This document shows, piece by piece, positions 50,898-59,758 of a stretch of DNA of 64,000 bases. Position 1 is the stretch's first letter. The number at the start of each line of letters is the position of its first letter. Source of the stretch: Pseudomonas cedrina subsp. cedrina (GTDB lineage: Bacteria > Pseudomonadota > Gammaproteobacteria > Pseudomonadales > Pseudomonadaceae); NCBI RefSeq assembly GCF_001983175.1, contig NZ_MNPW01000011.1:124001-188000 (forward strand), given 5' to 3'. The notes under the pieces are model-generated. The model did no database searches, had not been told where the DNA came from, and was given only the letters and a program-made list of their open reading frames with translations. The translations under genes and the position numbers were made by a program.

Positions 50898-51152
50898 TTA
50901 TTTGACGTGGAGGACGCTGCGCAGGGTGTCGGCGCCTACAAGTAGCTGATCTGTGGTAATTTCAAAAATATTGGCGAGTTTGCATAGGACCAGCAGCGAC
51001 GGATTGGCCGTGCATCGTTCGATTTGACTGACGTAGGTACGATCCAGCTCGGCCATGAGCGCCAATTGCTCTTGGGTAAGGTTCTTCACGCGTCGCATCA
51101 AGCGGATGTTTTCCGCGAGTTGCAGACGGAGCTGTTCGAAGTCTTGAGTCAT
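50898..51152 (-). CDS. XRE-family DNA-binding regulator
   Basis: 84 residues. HTH: QLAENIRLMRRVKNLTQEQL, ALMAELDRTYVSQIERCTAN, a Cro/C1-type helix-turn-helix, with helical C-terminus ITTDQLLVGADTLRS. It resembles controller (C) proteins and phage repressors of similar size. It lies in the middle of the tra operon between the TraU-like gene and a divergent QslA-like gene. It may regulate that neighbour or the ICE. Confidence 0.82.
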   Translation of the reverse strand: MTQDFEQLRLQLAENIRLMRRVKNLTQEQLALMAELDRTYVSQIERCTANPSLLVLCKLANIFEITTDQLLVGADTLRSVLHVK

Positions 51153-51320
51153 GCGCGCAAATTGCGCCTTGAGGGACTCTCAATCCACGGGATATAGTCT
51201 ACATTGGCGTTGATCTAGGCTATTTGATGCCCTTGCCTGTTATCGAGCGTTCATTTGGTGTCGTTAAGATTTCGGGGCTGGCCTGCGCGTCTAACAATAA
51301 ATCAGAAATCTAGGGTGTGT

Positions 51321-51593
51321 ATGGACGAAAACTACGTTTCAATTCCTGCGGCGGATGGTTGCCCGAGTCTTCTGACACCTTGGGGCAACGAATTTTCCCC
51401 AATGATCGAACGTGGCGTGCAATGCGCCCAGGCTTGGCTCGATGCACCTGGCGAGATTCCACTGTGGTGGGAGTTGGCGCAAACGCGCAAAACCTTTCCT
51501 GTAGGTGACTGCCAGGATGCTTTTGAAGCTGGTTTTTTGTTGAGGATTCAGCAGCGGCTACGCAGTGTGCCACCCAGCCCAAATCAAAGCTGA
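51321..51593 (+). CDS. Possible QslA-type antiactivator domain protein
   Basis: 90 residues: MDENYVSIPAADGCPSLLTP, IERGVQCAQAWLDAPGEIPL, WWELAQTRKTFPVGDCQDAF and EAGFLLRIQQRL. The pattern (GxxxAxxWL, WWxL, then ExGFLxRIxQRL) is like the small QslA-type proteins that bind LasR in Pseudomonas aeruginosa, as I remember them; no search was possible. Start 51321 follows AGGGTG. The gene is the only plus-strand gene in this part of the ICE. Direct function is uncertain. Confidence 0.5.
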   Translation: MDENYVSIPAADGCPSLLTPWGNEFSPMIERGVQCAQAWLDAPGEIPLWWELAQTRKTFPVGDCQDAFEAGFLLRIQQRLRSVPPSPNQS

Positions 51594-51722
51594 AAGAAAC
51601 GTCGCTAAAGACGCGTTCAAACACATAGTTTGAAGGCTCCCAGAGTTCAGCCAGCGTTTCGGCTGCCGAAGCCCAATACCAGCGCTCTCGCAGAGTTGGT
51701 ATTGGGTAATCGCCGCCAGCGT

Positions 51723-51995
51723 CTAGTTAACCGCGTCTTTCAGCAATTTACCGGCTTTGAAACTAGGCGTCTTCGAGGCTGCGATCTTGATGGTGGCCCC
51801 CGTTTGAGGGTTACGTCCGTCGCGCGCTGCACGCGCTTTGACCGCAAAGGTGCCAAAACCAACCAAGGTGACGTTCTCACCGCTTTTCAACGCAGTGGAT
51901 ATGATGGTTGTGAGGGCATCCAGTGCGCGTCCGGCAGTGGACTTCGGGAGGTCGGCGGAGCTCGCTATGGCCTCGATTAGATCGTTTTTATTCAT
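51723..51995 (-). CDS. HU-family DNA-binding protein
   Basis: 90 residues: MNKNDLIEAIASSADLPKST, AGRALDALTTIISTALKSGE, NVTLVGFGTFAVKARAARDG, RNPQTGATIKIAASKTPSF. This is a complete HU fold with the Pro-bearing arm (NPQTG). ICE- or plasmid-borne HU copies act as nucleoid silencers or recombination helpers. It is 119 bp downstream of the VirB4-like gene and on the same strand, and may share its transcript. Confidence 0.88.
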   Translation of the reverse strand: MNKNDLIEAIASSADLPKSTAGRALDALTTIISTALKSGENVTLVGFGTFAVKARAARDGRNPQTGATIKIAASKTPSFKAGKLLKDAVN

Positions 51996-52114
51996 GTGTG
52001 ACTCCTTCCACTTGGCTGAGTGTCGACGAGTAATCTACTCAGATAGTTCGGGCATATCCAGCGCAAAACTGCACTCCAGCCCTGCGCAGACGTAACGCTA
52101 TTTGGTCTTCAAGT

Positions 52115-54871
52115 CTATCCTAACGTCCCGATTCCTCGGGCCTGGTCAATACGCTCAGCTACCTGGAAAGCCGCTTCCAACTCCGAGCAACCGTTCTCCT
52201 GCATCAACCTCCAGCGCTCGGCTTTTTCCTCCGGCTCCGTCATGGCCAAGGCGAGATAGAGGCTGGGTGGTACGGCTCGAAACAGCGTTTCGAGTTTTTT
52301 CGACAGCACGACCCCCTCAGTGTATTTCCCGGGCTCCTTACTGGCGGAGAGCAACAAAGCTTTCTGTGCCGGCGTGAGCTTCTTGAAACGTGCGATTTCC
52401 TCTATCTCCGCAGGTGGCATGTTCAAACAGATCCACCATTCGATCATGTTGAGCATGGTCTGCGCGGCAATAGGGAAGTCGGCAAGGTTTTGCGTCGCCA
52501 GCCAGAACCAGGCCCCGAGCTTGCGCCACATTTTCGTCCCCTTGACCACAAATGGCGCCAGAAGCGGGTTCTTGGTGATGATATGGCCTTCGTCGGTGAC
52601 CATGATGATTGGTCGGCCCAAGTACTGGTCGCGCTCGGCAAGGTTGTTCACGGTGTTCATCAGGCTGATGTAGCTGATGGACATCTGGGCTTCGTAGCCT
52701 TCGCGAGCGTACGTGGCCAGATCGACAACGGTCACATCGCTTTCGGGCCAAGGCGTACCCTCGCGATCGAACAGTTCGCCCTCGAATCCCTGACAAAACA
52801 GATCAATGGATTCGCCCATTTCCTGGGCCCGTTCACGACGCTTCTCCGGTAAGTGCAAGTCGGCGGCGGTGCGCAGCAAGGCGTCACGTACGTCGCGGGT
52901 CAGTACCTGGCGACCCGCCGCGACACACGCCTGCGCCGCATCGACAATGCATTCACGGATCAGGCTGCGATCGGCCCGGCTGAGACGCGCTTCTTCCTTG
53001 GCCTCGCCTCCAGTGATCATCAGCCGGGCGGTGATCTCCAATTCGCCGAGCACATCACGTTGGTCTTCACGATTGGTTGCCGTCTCATCGTCCCACTCAT
53101 CAATGGAAAGACTCGCCATCTGATCTGGCTGCTCGACGAGGCGCCAGGCATCGACAAAGGGCGCGAGGCTGACCGAGGCGCCAGGTTTCAATTGGATCTT
53201 ATTGACTGATAAGCCCTGCGTCGCGAAGTAGTCGCCTTGTAAGCCAAATGAGTTACCGGCCTCGACAATAAACAGGCGAGGGCGGTACACCGCCATGACC
53301 TGCATCAGTAGGGTGACCAGGGTCGCCGACTTGCCCGCGCCGGTGGGGCCGAACAACAGAAGATGGCCGTTCATAGCCCGGTCTAGTCGTGACAACGGAT
53401 CAAAGCTCAACGGCGAGCCACCACGATTGAACAGGGTGATGCCCGGGTGGCCGGTGCCGGTGCTGCGGCCCCACACCGGAACCAGGTTTGCCAAGTGCTG
53501 GGCGAACATCAGGCGTGTGTACCAGTTGCGCGTGTCGCGGGCCGGGTTGTAAGCCATCGGTAACCAACGCAGGTAGCTGTTGCAGGCGGCGACTTCATCG
53601 CCTTCACGTACCGGTTGCAGCCCCGCGCCCAACAGCGCGTTGGCCAGGCTGACCGAGCGCTGGTGCAGTTGCTGTTCATCGTGACCGCGCACATAGAACG
53701 CCAGGGTGCCGCGGTACAGCTTGTGCTGGCGACCGATGATCGCACGAGCCTCTTCGACATCCTGACGGGTCTGGGTCGAGGCCAGGTTTTCACCGATGGC
53801 TTTGCGCGCCAATCGGTTTAACTGGTCTTCGAGCACATCCTGCGGCTTGACCACCAAGGTCAGACTCATCACCGTGCCTTCGGGTAACTGGTCGAACAGG
53901 GCATTGACTGCATCACCCTTACGGGTTTCTCCGGTGAGTTGACCAATCGACGGTGCCCGTCGCAGTTTGTCCACCACCATGACCCGATGAGGTTGCCCAT
54001 CGAAGTACCAGAGTCCTCGTTGCACATCCGAACACGGTTCGTTAAAGAACAACCGTTCGGCGAAGTCGTGATCGAAGGGCAATTCCAGCGACCCGCCATC
54101 AGCAGGCTCTGGAAAGGCAACACGTTGGTAAAAGCCCTCGGGCGTTTCATTCGTGAGCCTGGGTGCCGGATTGAACCAGGGCAATAACCAGGCATACAAA
54201 CCGCGGCCATCAACGCGTGCCGATTGCACGCCGCACGCCTGCAACGAAGCCGCAATACGTTCGCAAGCCTGCTTCAGAGATTGAACAGGGATGAGTCCCG
54301 TCTCGTCGGCGCCAGACTCAAGCCAGCGATAGACCACCAGGCGCACCCGGCGGTTATTGCCACGCCAGGGTAGGCGCGTCACCACCTTATCCTCGAACAG
54401 CCCGCCGGGCTTGGCGATGGCCTTCAGATGTCGGCGAGTAAGTTCCAGGTACGCTTCGGTGAAGACCGTGCCTCTAGCGCTGTCCTGAATATAATCGGTG
54501 AGCCGGGTCAGGTAGGGAGTGAAGTCATTGTCGTCCTGGCAAAAAAACTGCGCCACCCAAGGCGCTTGATCCAGCTCATCAAAACTGTCCTGTAGGGCAT
54601 CCTCAAGGGCATCGCGGGCGGCCATCAACCAATCGGGTTCGCGCCCTTCGGTGCCGATGGGCAGCAGCTCGAACACCGCACCCACCGAGCGATTGTCATC
54701 CAGCAGAAAACAGTGCTCGTTGTCGAGGTATTCGACCCAAGGCAGGTGATCGGTGAAGCTGGGGTTGTGTGCATAGAGTTCGGCGTCATCGGCCAACGTG
54801 GCGCGAGGACGTAATGGGTTGCGCCAGGCTTTCCACGCGCCAGTGCGGTGACCCAAATCGCCGCTACGCAT
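52115..54871 (-). CDS. VirB4/TraC-like conjugative transfer ATPase
   Basis: 918 residues, family length. Walker A LLFGPTGAGKSATLVTLL lies near 505-515; Walker B is in IIMVTDEGHIITKNP (about 755), and LATQNLADFPIAAQTMLN follows. The N-terminal half is the VirB4 cytoplasmic domain. It energises assembly of the type-G mating channel at the inner membrane (TIGR03744 type). Its start overlaps the lipoprotein stop by one base. Confidence 0.9.
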   Translation of the reverse strand: MRSGDLGHRTGAWKAWRNPLRPRATLADDAELYAHNPSFTDHLPWVEYLDNEHCFLLDDNRSVGAVFELLPIGTEGREPDWLMAARDALEDALQDSFDELDQAPWVAQFFCQDDNDFTPYLTRLTDYIQDSARGTVFTEAYLELTRRHLKAIAKPGGLFEDKVVTRLPWRGNNRRVRLVVYRWLESGADETGLIPVQSLKQACERIAASLQACGVQSARVDGRGLYAWLLPWFNPAPRLTNETPEGFYQRVAFPEPADGGSLELPFDHDFAERLFFNEPCSDVQRGLWYFDGQPHRVMVVDKLRRAPSIGQLTGETRKGDAVNALFDQLPEGTVMSLTLVVKPQDVLEDQLNRLARKAIGENLASTQTRQDVEEARAIIGRQHKLYRGTLAFYVRGHDEQQLHQRSVSLANALLGAGLQPVREGDEVAACNSYLRWLPMAYNPARDTRNWYTRLMFAQHLANLVPVWGRSTGTGHPGITLFNRGGSPLSFDPLSRLDRAMNGHLLLFGPTGAGKSATLVTLLMQVMAVYRPRLFIVEAGNSFGLQGDYFATQGLSVNKIQLKPGASVSLAPFVDAWRLVEQPDQMASLSIDEWDDETATNREDQRDVLGELEITARLMITGGEAKEEARLSRADRSLIRECIVDAAQACVAAGRQVLTRDVRDALLRTAADLHLPEKRRERAQEMGESIDLFCQGFEGELFDREGTPWPESDVTVVDLATYAREGYEAQMSISYISLMNTVNNLAERDQYLGRPIIMVTDEGHIITKNPLLAPFVVKGTKMWRKLGAWFWLATQNLADFPIAAQTMLNMIEWWICLNMPPAEIEEIARFKKLTPAQKALLLSASKEPGKYTEGVVLSKKLETLFRAVPPSLYLALAMTEPEEKAERWRLMQENGCSELEAAFQVAERIDQARGIGTLG

Positions 54872-55287
54872 TACAAGTCTTCCTGACGTTCACCCGGCAA
54901 TGCGTACTGCACCCGTTGGTAGAACGGGAAGACGGTCGAGTAACCTGGGATCGGTGCCTGCTCGGTACCACTCAAATGCGGATACACGTACAGCACCAGA
55001 TCGGGATTGGGTAGGCGAGGGAACAGGCTGTGGATCTCGTTCTCCGCTGTACGCGTGTACGGCTCTTGGAGGGAGACCGAGAAATCTGCTGGGGCTAACG
55101 GGCGGCGTAACTGCTGCCGAGCATCCAGCAGTTGCTGCTGAGTGCCTTGCGACCCGGCGCCGTTCCAGATGTCCAGCATGGTTTGCTCGCCATGGGGCAG
55201 CAGCGTGTCCTTGTCGGTGGAACACCCCACCAGGACCCAGCAGAACACGCTAATCCAGGTCAGGCAGAGAGGCATGGTCTTTTTCAT
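54871..55287 (-). CDS. ICE conjugation lipoprotein, TIGR03751 type
   Basis: 138 residues from ATG 55287. Lipobox VFCWVLVGCSTDKD gives a lipidated Cys near 21. The mature part has IWNGAGSQGTQQQLLDARQQ and PNPDLVLYVYPHLSGTEQ and ends in a Pro-rich region. It is probably the VirB7/TraV-like outer-membrane lipoprotein of the type-G apparatus. It overlaps the TraB-like gene by 38 bases. Confidence 0.8.
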   Translation of the reverse strand: MKKTMPLCLTWISVFCWVLVGCSTDKDTLLPHGEQTMLDIWNGAGSQGTQQQLLDARQQLRRPLAPADFSVSLQEPYTRTAENEIHSLFPRLPNPDLVLYVYPHLSGTEQAPIPGYSTVFPFYQRVQYALPGERQEDL

Positions 55288-56767
55288 GGCGAACGCTCCG
55301 GCCCTTGGGCTCGTAGTCGATGGTGATCTCATGGTCGAGGTGCAGCGCGACTTGGGCGGCCGGTGACACGTACACCGCAGCAAAGGTCTCGCCATACAGT
55401 TTGTTGATCCACTCGCGGATGTCGCTGACCCCACCACTGAGAATTGAATTCAACGCGCTGTTGCCTGTGCTGTTGGTAACCCCGAGCGTACTGCCGCCCG
55501 AACTGATCACACTGCTGTTGTTCTGCTCATCCCCGAGCAAGGCAGCGACACCGGCGCCAGCCGCCGTGATCAGACTTTGGCTGCCGAGGTATTGCTGGGC
55601 GTTTGAGCGGCGCTCGCCGGCAATGCAAGGAATGCCATACGGATCGGACAGGTAACCGAGTCCACCGCGGATCTTGTCGGTGTTTGAGCTTCGGGTGGTG
55701 GAGGCATTGCGGCTGGCTACCGCCTTCGGCTGAGGCACCGTGCGGATGGTGCCGTCGGTAAACACAAAGGTAATTGACTCGACCTGTCCGCGTACGCACG
55801 ACAGGGTCCAGTCGCCGGAGGCTGTGCCGCTCATCACGGCCCCTGCGACGTCCGGCAGGTCGATGCCGTTGGCTGTCAGGTTCTCGGGACCGACCAACAC
55901 CTTGAAGGGGTAAGGATCATTCACGGTGCCGTCCACCGGGACCCGGCCGATCAGCGCAGTCATGGCGACCGAACCCATCAATGTTGCGTTTTCAGGAATG
56001 GTGTAAACCGGTTTCGCGCCTTTGGTACGATCAGCGGAGCGTGTCAGGTCACGTTCACCCTTGGTGACCTCACGTAACTGCTTCTGGCTGCGGTCGATGG
56101 CATTTTCCTTCAAACCCTCCAGTGAGTTGAAGGCAGTCGGCAGACTCAGGGCGGACGCGGTCTTGGTTTTGCCCCGGGCGTCGGTGGACGGAGCATCCGA
56201 GGGCTCAATCCACTGCAGCGCATCGTTGGCAGAATGCTGTCTTTCGAACTGCGCCCCGTCGCCCGGCTCAAGCCCCAATCCGATCGGCATGTCCTTGCTT
56301 TTGCCAGCCAGCCCCGACAACTGTTCCTGCAATTGCGTCAGCAGGCCGCGAGCCTGACGACTGTCTTGTTCCGCTTTGAGTCGGGCCTCGTTGGCTTGGC
56401 GGCGGCCTTCGTCGACCTGCTGGGTCACACTGCCAAGCGCGGTCTGGATACGCGAATCGACACTGTTTTCCCGCTCGCGTAGGCGGTTGTTTTCCGTCTG
56501 CAGTGAGTCATTGTGTTTCTTCAAACCGAGCATGTCGCTGCGCATGGCCTTCACCTGGCCGACCAGGGTGGCGACCGTGTCGAGTGGGGTATCCCCCGCA
56601 ATACCGAGCGATTTGGCCTGCTCGGCGGATAATTGGAGGTTGTCCTGAGCCGTCGGACTTTCTTGCGACGGTGTGGTACCACCCGCGACCCAGGTTTTCA
56701 GAATGATAAACACCACGCCTAGCAGCACAGCCGGTACTAGCCATCTGAGCAAGGCGTTAGCTTTCAT
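55250..56767 (-). CDS. TraB/VirB10-like ICE protein, TIGR03752 type
   Basis: 505 residues from ATG 56767. One membrane helix near the start (LLRWLVPAVLLGVVFIILKT) is followed by a coiled coil (QTENNRLRERENSVDSRIQT) and a C-terminal domain (MGSVAMTALIGRVPVDGTVN, IPCIAGERRSNAQQYLGSQS). VirB10/TraB proteins span the envelope and couple ATP energy to the channel. It overlaps the TIGR03749-type gene by 11 bases. Confidence 0.85.
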   Translation of the reverse strand: MKANALLRWLVPAVLLGVVFIILKTWVAGGTTPSQESPTAQDNLQLSAEQAKSLGIAGDTPLDTVATLVGQVKAMRSDMLGLKKHNDSLQTENNRLRERENSVDSRIQTALGSVTQQVDEGRRQANEARLKAEQDSRQARGLLTQLQEQLSGLAGKSKDMPIGLGLEPGDGAQFERQHSANDALQWIEPSDAPSTDARGKTKTASALSLPTAFNSLEGLKENAIDRSQKQLREVTKGERDLTRSADRTKGAKPVYTIPENATLMGSVAMTALIGRVPVDGTVNDPYPFKVLVGPENLTANGIDLPDVAGAVMSGTASGDWTLSCVRGQVESITFVFTDGTIRTVPQPKAVASRNASTTRSSNTDKIRGGLGYLSDPYGIPCIAGERRSNAQQYLGSQSLITAAGAGVAALLGDEQNNSSVISSGGSTLGVTNSTGNSALNSILSGGVSDIREWINKLYGETFAAVYVSPAAQVALHLDHEITIDYEPKGRSVRHEKDHASLPDLD

Positions 56768-57569
56768 CGTCAGCACCTCGCGCAACGGGCGGGAGCAGCA
56801 CGGCTTGCTCGAGGCCGGCACCGCGGGTGACAAGGTAGGCGATCGTAGTGTCTTCGGCACTGCCGACCGGCCCGAGGAAAGCATGCTGGAAGGCCGCGGC
56901 GAACAGCTTGGCCTGAAGCCGGCGCGGATCGAGTTGCACCGAAGCTGGACCACGATTGCGCAACTTCACCGCCGTCACCCAGTAATCACCGAGTCGCCAG
57001 ACGGCGATGGGTGTGCTGGACACGTGTTCAGTCGGAAGCAGGGTTGGCAGCTCGGTGCGCAGCTTGAGCGGGACGCGGCGTACACCGGGCAGGGACTCCA
57101 CGGTGCGCAGCGGCGCGAACAGGCTTTGCGCGGCGTAGCGCGTCAAAGCGACCGGGATCGGTGTGCGTTCCGGAACAGGGGCGGCGTTGGATTCAGCCTC
57201 GGTTGCTTGCCCCTGAGCATTCTTGATAATACGTACGGGCTCCAGCGGTTGATCGCCGGGAGTGGCCGCGATATCCAGGAGGATAATCTCGCCCGTCGTG
57301 ACCGATTGCAATTGCAGGCGGGTCGGGGCAATGGCTTCCGACGCGCGCAGGTACAATGTGCCGCCGGTTGACTGCACGCGCAGCTTGTTCGTCAGGGTTG
57401 AGGGCACACCGACTCGAACAGCCTCATCGATAAAGACCACCCGCTCCTGATTGATCACCAGCGGGACCGCGAGGGGGAGGCGTTCCCAGTGCATCAGCTC
57501 GACGGCCGGCGCTGCTGCTCCCCATAGCATCAGTGAAACGGTGAGTCCCAGGGTCGACATCCGCCTCAT
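56757..57569 (-). CDS. ICE conjugation protein, TIGR03749 type (TraK/VirB9-like)
   Basis: 270 residues with signal peptide (STLGLTVSLMLWGAAAPAV). The mature protein is beta-rich: MHWERLPLAVPLVINQERVV, LRVQSTGGTLYLRASEAIAP, QSLFAPLRTVESLPGVRRVP. By position, before the VirB10-like gene, it is the periplasmic VirB9/TraK counterpart. It overlaps the DUF2895-type gene by four bases. Confidence 0.8.
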   Translation of the reverse strand: MRRMSTLGLTVSLMLWGAAAPAVELMHWERLPLAVPLVINQERVVFIDEAVRVGVPSTLTNKLRVQSTGGTLYLRASEAIAPTRLQLQSVTTGEIILLDIAATPGDQPLEPVRIIKNAQGQATEAESNAAPVPERTPIPVALTRYAAQSLFAPLRTVESLPGVRRVPLKLRTELPTLLPTEHVSSTPIAVWRLGDYWVTAVKLRNRGPASVQLDPRRLQAKLFAAAFQHAFLGPVGSAEDTTIAYLVTRGAGLEQAVLLPPVARGADDES

Positions 57570-58207
57570 GGTTCACTTCCAGGCAAGGAGATTTTTTGCG
57601 GAGTGCCCTGATAACAATCCAGTGCCAGCCCCCACTTGTTGCGCTCGGGGTCTAGGTCGAAACGCACCACGCGTAATGGATAACGCACCACCACCCGTTT
57701 CACCGGTTCGGCGGCGTAATACTCATCGGCATTGAGGTCGAGCTTGACCAGCCAGCTGTCGCGGTCGAGTTGCTTGACCCTGAGTTCTGGATCCTCGCTG
57801 TAGCCGCGACCCAGAATTTCGTAGACGCCACGCACCCGCTGGCGCAGTTCGCCGGCGGCTTTGCGGTACTCGTAGTCACCATCGAGGAATGCCTTGCAGG
57901 CGGGGGTCAGGTAGGACTGCAAGCCATAGATGGCGCGGCGATAGTCCTGCTCGCCATCCGAGGGCCAGCGGTTGAGCTGGCCAAAGATGTACAGGGCAAA
58001 GGCATAGACATTTTCTGAGGGGATATCCCACCACTTGCGCGTACTACCCGAGCGCAAATCCGGGGGTACATGCACGGTCAGATCGGTCGGTGCCGAGCGC
58101 CAGCCGTACCAGAGTCCGGCACAGAGCAGGGCCAGGATCACCACCGCCAGGCGCAGGCTGAAGATGTGCGCTTGCTGGGCATCCACCTTATTCCGAAATC
58201 GGCTCAT
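57566..58207 (-). CDS. ICE conjugation protein, TIGR03746/DUF2895 type (VirB8/TraE-like)
   Basis: 213 residues from ATG 58207: one helix (LRLAVVILALLCAGLWYGW) and a periplasmic domain with VYAFALYIFGQLNRWPSDGE, DYRRAIYGLQSYLTPACKAF and VVVRYPLRVVRFDLDPERNK. The fold matches DUF2895, a VirB8/TraE-like core component. Overlap of four bases on each side shows tight coupling. Confidence 0.82.
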   Translation of the reverse strand: MSRFRNKVDAQQAHIFSLRLAVVILALLCAGLWYGWRSAPTDLTVHVPPDLRSGSTRKWWDIPSENVYAFALYIFGQLNRWPSDGEQDYRRAIYGLQSYLTPACKAFLDGDYEYRKAAGELRQRVRGVYEILGRGYSEDPELRVKQLDRDSWLVKLDLNADEYYAAEPVKRVVVRYPLRVVRFDLDPERNKWGLALDCYQGTPQKISLPGSEP

Positions 58208-58617
58208 GGCTGCCACCGGGACAGGGCAGGGCGCAGTCGACGTGAACGGCGAACCGTCCAGGCGCCGGAGCGGAGGATCAAGCTTCCGCGCGCCAGGCGC
58301 CAACGGCTGGCCAGTATCCATTCCACTTTGCGGTACAACCAGGTCTCGGGGCGGGCCCGTTTGGCGCGACGCAGTAGCGCGCCACCGGTGAATAACACCC
58401 CCGCCATGCCTACGATCATGCTAGTCGGCGCCACGGCAATGGAGGCGCTGGCGATCGCCAGAGGAACACCCAGCACCAGGCCTATGAATGCGCCTGCGCC
58501 GAGCGCCACCCACATCTCATCATTGGTCAAACCGCGCAACACGACGGGATCACAATTAAGTCGTTCCGGCAGAAAGACCAAGGTGCCGTCGGCAAGACGT
58601 TCGATAGTGTCGTTCAT
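58204..58617 (-). CDS. ICE conjugation protein, TIGR03750/DUF3487 type
   Basis: 137 residues: LADGTLVFLPERLNCDPVVL, then LTNDEMWVALGAGAFIGLVL with two membrane segments (GVPLAIASASIAVAPTSMIV) and a basic C-terminus (YRKVEWILASRWRLARG). It is the small TraL/VirB3-like membrane protein of this ICE class. It starts eight bases behind the next upstream gene. Confidence 0.82.
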   Translation of the reverse strand: MNDTIERLADGTLVFLPERLNCDPVVLRGLTNDEMWVALGAGAFIGLVLGVPLAIASASIAVAPTSMIVGMAGVLFTGGALLRRAKRARPETWLYRKVEWILASRWRLARGSLILRSGAWTVRRSRRLRPALSRWQP

Positions 58618-58624
58618 GTCGATC

Positions 58625-58996
58625 TCACAGAATCGCGGCTGCCTTGGTCAGGAACCAGATGATGATCACCACCAACAGCGCTCCGATACCAACTACCGCG
58701 CCGAGGTCCTTCCAGGTCTTGCGCTGGTTCTGCACGTCGGCATAGACGGTCAGGGAATGCCAAGCCACACCGAGAAACGCGAGTAGAGCGATCAGCAGAC
58801 CGAGCAGGATACCGCCGTCGTAGGCATAGTTTTTGATCGTCTCGATCAACCCGGAGCCTTCACCACGCGAAGGCGCTTCCATGGTTGGGAGCTCGGCGAA
58901 AGCTAGGCTTGGGCCGAGTACCAGCAGCAGACCGATCAAGCGTTGGCTGGCACTATCTCGCAGATTGTTTTTCAGAGGGGCAAAGCACTTGAGCAT
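58625..58996 (-). CDS. ICE membrane protein, TIGR03745 type (pilin-like)
   Basis: 123 residues from ATG 58996: a signal-like helix (RLIGLLLVLGPSLAFAELP) and two membrane segments (DGGILLGLLIALLAFLGVAW; VVGIGALLVVIIIWFLTKAA). The shape is like VirB2/TraA pilins. The start is set by GGAGATCGCCACC upstream and the hydrophobic start. It lies 17 bp from the TIGR03758-type gene. Confidence 0.8.
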   Translation of the reverse strand: MLKCFAPLKNNLRDSASQRLIGLLLVLGPSLAFAELPTMEAPSRGEGSGLIETIKNYAYDGGILLGLLIALLAFLGVAWHSLTVYADVQNQRKTWKDLGAVVGIGALLVVIIIWFLTKAAAIL

Positions 58997-59013
58997 GGTG
59001 GCGATCTCCTGGG

Positions 59014-59253
59014 TTAGGACAGGGTGAAGAACATCAGGACCAACAAGGTGAGCAGCACGCGTGCGGTACTTCCGCCAAGCGCGCCGAAGCGCACACTGCC
59101 GGTGGCCCAACCCCGGTAAGCCGTCCACATCACCCAGGCGCACCAAAGCAAAGCCAGAACCAGAACCAGGGACAGCCACAGCGTCGAGCTGTTCTGCGGT
59201 GCGAAGCCGGAGGCGTTTTGGAACGCTGCGATCTGAGCGTCAGTCATGCTCAT
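59014..59253 (-). CDS. ICE small membrane protein, TIGR03758 type
   Basis: 79 residues: MTDAQIAAFQNASGFAPQNS, then two helices (LWLSLVLVLALLWCAWVMWT; VLLTLLVLMFFTLS). Start 59253 overlaps the RAQPRD gene by four bases; ATG 59247 is the alternative. It belongs to the pilin-like pair with the TIGR03745-type gene. Confidence 0.8.
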   Translation of the reverse strand: MSMTDAQIAAFQNASGFAPQNSSTLWLSLVLVLALLWCAWVMWTAYRGWATGSVRFGALGGSTARVLLTLLVLMFFTLS

Positions 59254-59585
59254 GGCGACGGCTCCGCGGACGGAGTGTCGAGGCGGTATTCGCCGACCAA
59301 TTCAGAGGGGTCGCGGGGTTGGGCGCGAGAGGGGGACAGATAACCCTGCACGCCCTGGCGAATACGTTGGATGTCCTGAGACAGGCGGGGATAGTCGAAA
59401 CGGTAACGGACATCGGGTTCAGCCGTGTTGGCTGTCTTAGCTCGTGTCACAAGGCGTTCGATGGTGTCGAGTTGCTGCTGGATAAGACAGAGCTGGACCT
59501 GCTCTTGGGCGGAAACGGCATAGCTACTGTTATAGGTCAATGCTATTGGAAGTAGCAAAAAACTGCGGATGTTTTTAGTCAACAT
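59250..59585 (-). CDS. RAQPRD-family ICE protein, TIGR01690 type
   Basis: 111 residues with a signal peptide (IRSFLLLPIALTYNSSYAVSA), a helix (QVQLCLIQQQLDTIERLVTR), and the literal name motif SPSRAQPRDPSELVGEYRL. This family opens the type-G transfer operon and its members appear to be periplasmic or membrane-associated. No further transfer gene occurs to the right: 59586-59758 is short non-coding DNA and then the pch operon begins, so coupling protein and other upstream ICE genes are missing. Confidence 0.88.
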   Translation of the reverse strand: MLTKNIRSFLLLPIALTYNSSYAVSAQEQVQLCLIQQQLDTIERLVTRAKTANTAEPDVRYRFDYPRLSQDIQRIRQGVQGYLSPSRAQPRDPSELVGEYRLDTPSAEPSP

Positions 59586-59758
59586 GATGCTGTTCCGAAT
59601 GAGTTTGGAGGCAGCATCAAGTGAGCAGATAATTCATTCAGTAGAAAATCTGAAGTACGTTCAGTCGCGTTTAGGTGGTGGTAGAAAATTCACTTAAGTT
59701 CGACACGTGCTCTAAGAAGATTTTCATAGTTTTCAAGTGGAACGTTATCCAGTTGTAG

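Noticed and set aside
23100..59758. One single island from tRNA-Pro to the pch operon
   Set aside because: No direct repeat of the tRNA 3' end was found, and the segment contains separate modules with different decay states, so a single insertion is not supported.
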